Virus record (IMG/VR): IMGVR_UViG_3300012936_003501
Span: 1 to 51,403 of that record
Length of the DNA: 51,403 bases
From: a virus
Reading direction: 5' to 3' (one strand)
Below the pieces are notes generated by a model. The model did no database searches, was not told the origin of the DNA, and saw only the letters and a program-made list of their open reading frames with translations. This document shows, piece after piece, positions 46,169 through 51,403 of the stretch (the stretch's first letter is position 1; each line of letters opens with the position of its first letter). Both the position numbers and the translations under genes were made by a program.

Positions 46169-47268
46169 TGACTGTATATATAGTTGATATTGAAGCGGTA
46201 GATACTCGATACACAAAACAGTGGAAAGAGTATCTACCTAAACAATTACAAAAACATACTGATAATGTAGTTGTTATCAGCGGAGGAGATATTCCACATG
46301 CCACTACGCCGGGTGCGTTCCTCAACTTCGGAGGAACAAATGTTTACAAATCAAATCAATTACAACAAATTGCCACACTATTTTGTGAAGGTAAAATACA
46401 TGATGGTGATTATTTTCTTTATACAGATGCTTGGAATCCTACTGTTATTCAGCTCAAATACATGGCAGGTCTTCTTAATACAGATATTACTGTCGGTGGC
46501 ATGTGGCATGCAGGCAGTTATGATCCACAAGATTTTCTCGGAAGATTAATTGGCGATGCGGCATGGGTACGTAGTGCAGAAAAAAGTATGTTCCACTGTT
46601 ATGATCATAACTTCTTTGCAACTGAATTTCATGTAAAATTGTTTGCAGAAAACTTACTACAGTTTAAAGGTATGTTTGGACTTACTCCTGCTGAATGGTT
46701 AGAACAACAAGACAACGTACATATTGTTGGTTGGCCAATGGAGTATCTACGTGATACAATGCTTCCATATAAAAATATGGAAAAGAAAAATACAATTGTT
46801 TTTCCACATAGACTTGCTCCAGAAAAGCAATTAGATATATTCAAAGATTTAGAACAAGAATTACCAGAGTATGAGTTTATTGTATGTCAAGAACAAGAAT
46901 TGACAAAACAAGAATATCATAATATACTTGGAGAAGCTAAAATAGTGTTTAGTGCTAACTTGCAAGAAACACTAGGAATTAGTGCATATGAAGCAATGCT
47001 TGTAGGTGCTATTCCAATGGTTCCCGATCGTCTGAGTTATACAGAAATGTATGATGAAGAATTTAAGTATCCAAGTGAATGGACTGAAGATTGGGATAGC
47101 TACACAACACATAAAACTAAAGTAGTTGAAAAAATTCGTGGTTATATAGATAGATACGACAACTATAATAATTACCTAAATAGCAATGCAGTATCATTAG
47201 GTGAAAAGTTTTTTAGTGGTAGCAAACTTTATGAAATAATTACTACAGAAGAAAAGGAAACTAAATGA
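46168..47268 (+). CDS. GT-B glycosyltransferase (group 1 type)
   Basis: A 366-residue protein; ATG 46168 lies in a TGATG junction (an in-frame TTG sits at 46165). The C-terminal Rossmann half shows TIVFPHRLAPEKQLDIFKDL (about 211-230), IVFSANLQETLGISAYEAML (about 263-282) with the E-x7-E pattern, and VGAIPMVPDRLSYTEM. The N-terminal half is less typical. It transfers a sugar, or a related activated group, to an acceptor. In this operon the acceptor could be a modified base in DNA, by analogy with T4 glucosylation. A surface glycan is the alternative. Confidence 0.8.
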   Translation: MTVYIVDIEAVDTRYTKQWKEYLPKQLQKHTDNVVVISGGDIPHATTPGAFLNFGGTNVYKSNQLQQIATLFCEGKIHDGDYFLYTDAWNPTVIQLKYMAGLLNTDITVGGMWHAGSYDPQDFLGRLIGDAAWVRSAEKSMFHCYDHNFFATEFHVKLFAENLLQFKGMFGLTPAEWLEQQDNVHIVGWPMEYLRDTMLPYKNMEKKNTIVFPHRLAPEKQLDIFKDLEQELPEYEFIVCQEQELTKQEYHNILGEAKIVFSANLQETLGISAYEAMLVGAIPMVPDRLSYTEMYDEEFKYPSEWTEDWDSYTTHKTKVVEKIRGYIDRYDNYNNYLNSNAVSLGEKFFSGSKLYEIITTEEKETK

Positions 47269-47471
47269 AAGTTGGAGACGCATTAATTGAAGCCGCTAAA
47301 AAGCAAGCAGAAGGCGAGATTGCAGTACATAAAGCAAACATCGAAGTCTACAGAGCCATGCCAGCAGGTATAGGTGAACATAGTGATGTCTGCGAAGCTA
47401 TAATCGACGAGCTTGATAAGTTGGCGGCCGCTAGTGATCGACTTGAAATGATAGACAAGCACTTTGATTAA
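47265..47471 (+). CDS. Small hypothetical protein, 68 aa
   Basis: ATG 47265 in a 4-nt overlap. Two helices (IEAAKKQAEGEIAVHKANIEVYRAM and CEAIIDELDKLAAASDRLEMI) suggest a coiled-coil accessory. A short ACACG/CGTGT hairpin (47481-47496) follows. Unknown function. Confidence 0.62.
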   Translation: MKVGDALIEAAKKQAEGEIAVHKANIEVYRAMPAGIGEHSDVCEAIIDELDKLAAASDRLEMIDKHFD

Positions 47472-47512
47472 AGATTTTAAACACGTTTCGCCGTGTATAA
47501 CTAGGAGCAAAA

Positions 47513-48202
47513 ATGAGTAAAGTACAAGAAATAAAAACAAAACTTGAAGAGGCAGGTATTAGGTACTGGGCTAATGATAATATTAGTTCAGTACTTAATG
47601 AAGGCGACAAACAAGCAATTATCGAAGAAGCAGTACCTGCTTTTGAAAATGTATTACAAACGTTATTGATTGATACAAAGACAGACCCTAACAGTATGGA
47701 TACTGCAAGACGTATGGCTAAGATGTATGTTAATGAAATTATGTCTGGTCGTTATGATGCAATGCCCAATCCTAGTGCATTTCCTAACTATATTGAAAAT
47801 GGTTATGAAGGCATGTTGGTTGTGCGTAGCGAACTTACAAGTTTGTGTTCGCACCATCACCAAACAGTAAAAGGTGTTGCATACATTGGTATTCTTGCAG
47901 GTCCTAAACTATTGGGACTTAGTAAATACACACGTATTGCACAATGGTGTGCTATGCGTGGAACACTACAGGAAGAACTTAACGTTATGATTGCAGACGC
48001 TATTCAAGAACAAACAGGTTCTAATGATGTTGGTGTTTATGTTCAAGCAACACATGGTTGTTGTGAAAACAGAGGTATTAGAGCTCATAGTAGTTTAACA
48101 CAAACTACAGTGTTGCGTGGTGCATTTAAGGATGACCCCGGAACTAAAAAAGAATTTATTGATAATGTAAAACTTCAGCAAGAGTTTGCCGCTGGTAGAT
48201 AA
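47513..48202 (+). CDS. folE: GTP cyclohydrolase I
   Basis: A 229-residue T-fold enzyme that converts GTP to dihydroneopterin triphosphate, the first step of both folate and 7-deazaguanine (preQ0) synthesis. Zinc ligands fit Cys112 and the histidines in SLCSHHHQTVKG (110-121), plus Cys183 in THGCCENRGI (180-189). LLGLSKYTRIAQWCAMR (133-149) and SSLTQTTVLRGAF (193-205) are family segments. The length is usual. RBS TAGGAGC before ATG 47513. Its companions here (QueD-like protein, DpdA-like transglycosylase, YhhQ) favour deazaguanine over folate use. Confidence 0.92.
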   Translation: MSKVQEIKTKLEEAGIRYWANDNISSVLNEGDKQAIIEEAVPAFENVLQTLLIDTKTDPNSMDTARRMAKMYVNEIMSGRYDAMPNPSAFPNYIENGYEGMLVVRSELTSLCSHHHQTVKGVAYIGILAGPKLLGLSKYTRIAQWCAMRGTLQEELNVMIADAIQEQTGSNDVGVYVQATHGCCENRGIRAHSSLTQTTVLRGAFKDDPGTKKEFIDNVKLQQEFAAGR

Positions 48203-48210
48203 ACTTATCG

Positions 48211-48218
48211 AATAAATA
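48211..48218 (+). promoter_or_regulatory. Late promoter element AATAAATA before yhhQ
   Basis: AATAAATA 9 nt after the folE stop, with a start predicted near 48224 inside the first leader hairpin. Confidence 0.58.
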
Positions 48219-48220
48219 CC

Positions 48221-48275
48221 CACGTATTACAAAGTTTGAAATACGTGAAAGTTGTAAGAATTATTTTTACAACTT
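48221..48275 (+). promoter_or_regulatory. Two-hairpin leader upstream of yhhQ
   Basis: CACGTATT (48221-48228) pairs with AATACGTG (48240-48247), and AAGTTGTAA (48249-48257) pairs with TTACAACTT (48267-48275). Together they fill the first half of the 105-nt gap before ATG 48308. No T run, so not terminators. A regulatory leader is likely; a ligand is not shown. Confidence 0.55.
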
Positions 48276-48307
48276 CAACATTAACTAGCATAGGGAGAAT
48301 TAATAAT

Positions 48308-48925
48308 ATGTTTAGTAAACTTTTAGACGGTGTAGATACAAAATTAATACGTAATCTTGTAATTCTACATACACTTGTAATTGCAGTAAGTAATTACTTG
48401 GTAACAATTAGATTTAATGTGTTTCCTGGTGCAGACCTACCATTGTTTGGTGAGTTTCCACTAGCGGCGGCGGCATTTACATTTCCAATTGTAGTTGTTG
48501 CGACCGACTTAACAGTACGTTTAGTTGGTAAAGAAGCAGGTAGAGCTGTTGTTGCTATGGCAATTATACCGGCTATTGTTGCATCAGTACTTGTGCTATT
48601 AGCATTAGGTGATGAACATGCATACAGAGTAGGTTTAGCATCAGGTGTAGCTTATGCAGTGGGAACGATGCTTGACGTATATGTATTTCAACATATTCGT
48701 GAGCGTATGAATACATGGTGGGTTGCTCCAGCAGTATCAACTATTGCGGCAAACATTATTGATACATATGCTTTCTTTTATACAGCATTTTATCCTGCAC
48801 CTTGGGTTGCGGACGTAGCATTTAATAATACCCTAACAAAAATTGTAGTAGGACTAATTGTGTTCTTACCAGCATACGGAGTACTACTCAACTGGTTGTC
48901 AAAACGACGATCTGAAAACACTTAA
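48308..48925 (+). CDS. yhhQ: YhhQ/VUT-family queuosine precursor transporter
   Basis: A 205-residue inner-membrane protein with about six transmembrane segments. Start at ATG 48308, with AGGGAGA 9 nt upstream; an in-frame TTG at 48236 would lie across the leader hairpins. FPLAAAAFTFPIVVVATDLTVRLVGKEAGR (about 51-80, given here by its FTFP...TDL..R..G...A core) and TIAANIIDTYAFFYTAF are signatures of the VUT/YhhQ family, which imports preQ0, preQ1 or queuine. A phage copy would supply 7-deazaguanine precursor to the DpdA-like enzyme. Ends at a strong terminator. Confidence 0.88.
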   Translation: MFSKLLDGVDTKLIRNLVILHTLVIAVSNYLVTIRFNVFPGADLPLFGEFPLAAAAFTFPIVVVATDLTVRLVGKEAGRAVVAMAIIPAIVASVLVLLALGDEHAYRVGLASGVAYAVGTMLDVYVFQHIRERMNTWWVAPAVSTIAANIIDTYAFFYTAFYPAPWVADVAFNNTLTKIVVGLIVFLPAYGVLLNWLSKRRSENT

Positions 48926-48939
48926 CAAACAATATTAAG

Positions 48940-48962
48940 AAAGAGCCACTAGGCTCTTTTTT
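48940..48962 (+). terminator. Strong Rho-independent terminator after yhhQ
   Basis: AAAGAGCC (48940-48947) pairs with GGCTCTTT (48952-48959), ACTA loop, T run to 48962. First clear terminator after the replication promoter at 36.8 kb. Confidence 0.92.
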
Positions 48963-48969
48963 GTTATCT

Positions 48970-49000
48970 AGGGTGAAGCATTTTAGTTAAAGAACACCCT
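48970..49000 (+). promoter_or_regulatory. Leader inverted repeat upstream of the BMP gene
   Basis: AGGGTG (48970-48975) and CACCCT (48995-49000) can pair around a 19-nt loop, 19 nt before ATG 49019. No clear promoter was seen in the 56 nt between the terminator and the gene. Confidence 0.4.
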
Positions 49001-49018
49001 CTACGAGAAAGGAATAAC

Positions 49019-50119
49019 ATGAAACTATTTAAATTAATAACCGCATCAATCGTGTTGATGTGGTCTTTTGGCTTGACTGCCATTGCAGGAGAAGCAAAGG
49101 ACAAAGTAACAGTTGGATTTGTCTATGTGGGACCAACAGGTGACCATGGATGGACGTACAGACACGACATCGGTCGTAAACAAATTGAAGAAGCTTTTGG
49201 CGACAGAGTAGAAACAAGATTTGTAGAGTCAGTTGCATACGGAGCAGATTCTACTCGTGTGTTTACACAAATGGCTATGCAAGGTGTAGACATTATTTTT
49301 GGAACGAGTTTTGGATATATGGATCCAATGCTAGAAGTAGCAGAAAAATTTCCAAACACAAAGTTTGAACATGCAACAGGTTATAAAACCAATGGCACTA
49401 ATATGGCTAATTATGGCTTGCGCCTCTATCAAGCAAGACACGTACAAGGTGTTATTGCAGGTATGATGACAAAAACTAATAAAATTTGTTATGTGGCGGC
49501 ATACCCAATTCCAGAAGTAGTGCGTGAAATTAACACATATTACTTAGGTGCTAAAAGCGTTAATCCAGATGTAGATATTGATATTGTTTGGGTGTATACT
49601 TGGTATGATCCAGGCAAAGAAAAAGATGCCGCAGATGCATTATTTAACAACGGTTGTGATGTAATTGCACAGCATACAGATTCCCCTGCTCCATTACAAG
49701 CGGCGGAATCGAGAGGACTTGTAGGCTTTGGACAAGCAAGTGACCAAATTGGTTTTGCTCCTAAAGCACAGTTGACAGCAACAATTGACAACTGGGGACC
49801 TTACTATATTGAAAAAGTAAGACAAGTACTAGAAGGTACATGGACACCGATGTGTGATGGACCAGACGGTTGTTACTTTGGACATATGAATGATGGATCA
49901 GTTGGAATGGCTCCATTTACAAATATGCCAGCAGATGTAGAAGCTAAAGCACAAGCAGTCAAGGATGCTATCCGTGATGGTGAGTATTTTGCTTTTACAG
50001 GTCCAATTTACGATAACCAAGGTAATCTACAAATTGCCGCAGGTGAAGTTGCTGACCGAGGACATCTAGATAGTATGATGTACTATGTAGAAGGTATAGA
50101 TGCGGAGTTGCCTAAATGA
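49019..50119 (+). CDS. BMP-family ABC-transporter substrate-binding protein
   Basis: A 366-residue secreted protein. Residues 1-23 are a signal peptide (KLFKLITASIVLMWSFGLTAIAG). The mature part has the basic membrane protein/purine nucleoside receptor layout: VGFVYVGPTGDHGWTYRHDIG, GVDIIFGTSFGYMDPML, FEHATGYKTN, ARHVQGVIAGMMTKT, VYTWYDPGKEKDAADALFNNGCDVIAQHTDS and VGFGQASDQIGFAP. The family binds nucleosides or related purines in the periplasm and passes them to a host ABC permease. Phage-encoded periplasmic binding proteins are known for phosphate (PstS); a BMP one is unusual. Coupled by 4 nt to a 2OG oxygenase. Confidence 0.9.
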   Translation: MKLFKLITASIVLMWSFGLTAIAGEAKDKVTVGFVYVGPTGDHGWTYRHDIGRKQIEEAFGDRVETRFVESVAYGADSTRVFTQMAMQGVDIIFGTSFGYMDPMLEVAEKFPNTKFEHATGYKTNGTNMANYGLRLYQARHVQGVIAGMMTKTNKICYVAAYPIPEVVREINTYYLGAKSVNPDVDIDIVWVYTWYDPGKEKDAADALFNNGCDVIAQHTDSPAPLQAAESRGLVGFGQASDQIGFAPKAQLTATIDNWGPYYIEKVRQVLEGTWTPMCDGPDGCYFGHMNDGSVGMAPFTNMPADVEAKAQAVKDAIRDGEYFAFTGPIYDNQGNLQIAAGEVADRGHLDSMMYYVEGIDAELPK

Positions 50120-50985
50120 TACCAATAATTGATTTACAAGCAAAAGACGCTTTAGATCGAATTGACGAAGCCTACACTACTGTAGGCTTCGCAGTCTTTC
50201 AAAATGCGTTACCAGAACAAGAACAAAAATTATTAAACGACTGGTTCGACGACATGAAGGCTTTCTTTGAATTGCCATTAGAAACAAAAAAGAAATATCC
50301 TTATGAAGGTGATACTAATTTAGGGTATAGTATTATGGGTGCAGAAAATGTAGATCCTACAGCACCGAAAGATATGAAAGAAAGTTTTAACTACAATAAT
50401 ATGCGTATGCCAGAACATTTATGGCCTACTGAACTAGATACTTTTAAACAAAGTGCGCTAACTAGTGTTAGAATTGCAGATGATTTAACACTTAATATCT
50501 TAGGAATGTTTGATCATATTTTAGGAACTGAAGGTTTAATAACTAAAGCACACGAAGTACCATTTAATACGACACGTGTAATTCACTATCCTGCATATGA
50601 TGGTCCTATTGAGAATAAACAAATGCGTATTGGTGAACATAGCGACTATGGTACAATTACATTATTATGGCAGATTAATGATGTTCCAGGTCTTCAAGTA
50701 CAAGATTTAGAAGGTAATTGGCATCCAGTACCATATGCAGAAGATAGTGTTGTTGTCAATATTGGCGACTTACTACAACGTTGGACAAATGATTATTTCA
50801 AATCAACTAAACATAGAGTTGTTAATACTCATATACATCAAGAACGTTTTAGTATGCCACACTTTGTTGATCCTACACCAGGAACAATGATTGATCCAGC
50901 ACAAGTTCGAAAAACGGAAACACCAAAGTATCCACCAATCGAATCAAAAGAATATTTGATGTGGCGGTTAGCACAGAGTTACTAA
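50116..50985 (+). CDS. 2OG-Fe(II) oxygenase, isopenicillin-N-synthase-like
   Basis: A 289-residue protein in an ATGA overlap with the BMP gene. An N-terminal DIOX_N-type segment (PIIDLQAKDALDRIDEAYTTVGFAVFQNA, then LPLETKKKYPYEG and NLGYSIMG) is followed by the double-stranded beta-helix core. Metal ligands are the His and Asp of IGEHSDYGTITLL (about 175 and 177) and the His of KSTKHRVVN (about 233); the 2OG-binding RFSMPHF follows. The family hydroxylates small molecules. Linkage to a nucleoside-binding protein suggests a purine, nucleoside or deazapurine substrate, which is inference. Confidence 0.88.
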   Translation: MIPIIDLQAKDALDRIDEAYTTVGFAVFQNALPEQEQKLLNDWFDDMKAFFELPLETKKKYPYEGDTNLGYSIMGAENVDPTAPKDMKESFNYNNMRMPEHLWPTELDTFKQSALTSVRIADDLTLNILGMFDHILGTEGLITKAHEVPFNTTRVIHYPAYDGPIENKQMRIGEHSDYGTITLLWQINDVPGLQVQDLEGNWHPVPYAEDSVVVNIGDLLQRWTNDYFKSTKHRVVNTHIHQERFSMPHFVDPTPGTMIDPAQVRKTETPKYPPIESKEYLMWRLAQSY

Positions 50986-50986
50986 A

Positions 50987-51325
50987 ATGAAATATGTTAT
51001 AGATATAGATGGCACCATATGTAAAGAAGTTATTATTCCAGACAGTGGTGGAAAAAAAGATTATGCAAATCATATACCAATGCCAGAGCGTATTGCAAGA
51101 GTAAATGCATTATATGATGCAGGGCATACAATTAAATATATGACTGCTAGAGGTTGCGTAAGTGGGGTTGACTACTACGATTTAACAAAAGATCAATTGG
51201 ACGGTTGGGGTGCAAAGTATCATGAACTCAGCGTAGGACAAAAAGAAAACTACGATGTGTGGATTGACGACAAAGCATTTTGGAGTGAAAACTTTTTTAG
51301 AGAAACAGGAGAAAGCTATGAGTAA
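50987..51325 (+). CDS. HAD-like phosphatase (capsule-biosynthesis phosphatase-like)
   Basis: A 112-residue small HAD protein, ATG 50987, 1 nt after the oxygenase stop. Motif I is KYVIDIDGTICKE (Asp6, Asp8), motif II is IKYMTARG, and the C-terminal WIDDKAFW supplies the acidic motif. It resembles short LPS/capsule-type HAD phosphatases acting on sugar phosphates or polynucleotide-kinase-type 3' phosphatases. The substrate is unknown. Confidence 0.8.
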   Translation: MKYVIDIDGTICKEVIIPDSGGKKDYANHIPMPERIARVNALYDAGHTIKYMTARGCVSGVDYYDLTKDQLDGWGAKYHELSVGQKENYDVWIDDKAFWSENFFRETGESYE

Positions 51326-51403
51326 ATATTTCCCATATATTTTTTGGAGCATGTTGGCAGTTGCGTTGGTGTTATCTTTTATGGCAGCAGACGAAATAGA
51401 AAA
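51318..51403 (+). CDS. Membrane protein, N-terminal part only
   Basis: ATG 51318 with GGAG 7 nt upstream, overlapping the HAD gene by 8 nt and running off the window. The visible residues contain one hydrophobic helix (YIFWSMLAVALVLSFMAA). Cannot be identified. Confidence 0.55.
   Translation, partial: MSKYFPYIFWSMLAVALVLSFMAADEIE

Noticed and set aside
48203-48307. A preQ1 riboswitch before yhhQ
   Set aside because: The hairpins and A-rich tail do not match the preQ1-I, -II or -III consensus that I know. I keep it only as a structured leader.
1-51403. Avoidance of GANTC (CcrM site) or GATC
   Set aside because: Both motifs are easily found throughout, for example GATTC at 5204, so no depletion is evident by eye.
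1-51403. tRNA genes, CRISPR arrays, insertion sequences or introns
   Set aside because: Intergenic gaps are short (all below about 110 nt), no cloverleaf or regular repeat array was seen, and gp43 and other large genes are uninterrupted.

Overview
The window is a contiguous piece of a T4-like (myovirus-type) marine phage genome. The evidence is a T4-type replication set (family B DNA polymerase gp43 at 37.1 kb, sliding clamp gp45 at 40.0 kb, clamp-loader large subunit gp44 at 2.0 kb), a PhoH ATPase, UvsE, spanins, endolysins and a long block of virion-type proteins. The DNA is strongly AT-rich and gene-packed: nearly all genes lie on the + strand with 1-30 nt overlaps, TTG starts are common, and no tRNA or CRISPR was seen. 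The style resembles phages of marine alphaproteobacteria (pelagiphage- or cyanophage-like). That host guess is inference; nothing here fixes the host.

Layout. 1-10 kb: accessory and early genes (dihydroorotate dehydrogenase, subtilase lipoprotein, gp44, nucleosidase, ParB-like/HNH pair, MazG-like, 2OG oxygenase, HAD, many small unknowns). These are driven by sigma70-type promoters, all with TTGACA, a 17-nt spacer and TATATT. 10.0-10.8 kb: phoH, the only minus-strand gene, with divergent late-type promoters. 10.9-36.8 kb: the late region. It holds structural-type proteins, a translation initiation factor IF-1 homologue, an Rz/Rz1-type spanin pair, DnaJ, ClpA, UvsE, a CHAP-type hydrolase lipoprotein, a sulfotransferase-like protein, a 1435-aa giant protein, proteins with paired-cysteine basic tips, a GH19 endolysin and small membrane proteins. 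Many of its units follow AATAAATA-type late promoters. 36.8-40.9 kb: replication (DsbA-like protein, gp43, Smr protein, gp45). 40.9-51.4 kb: a base-modification and metabolism region.

The most interesting block is 40.9-48.9 kb. A transglycosylase of the TGT/DpdA family, a divergent QueD/PTPS-like protein, GTP cyclohydrolase I (FolE) and a YhhQ-type queuosine-precursor transporter surround two dehydrogenase-like proteins, a TagD-type cytidylyltransferase and a GT-B glycosyltransferase. I read this as a candidate 7-deazaguanine DNA-modification pathway, possibly with a further sugar or alcohol decoration. QueE and QueC are not in the window. Downstream, a secreted BMP-family nucleoside-binding protein is translationally coupled to an isopenicillin-N-synthase-type 2OG oxygenase.

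Three sequence-level signals also stand out. GCAGC/GCTGC (GCWGC) is strongly depleted, apparently through alanine codon switching. Inverted repeats straddle late promoters so that only read-through transcripts would fold over the ribosome binding site. A nearly identical early-promoter cassette is repeated several times.
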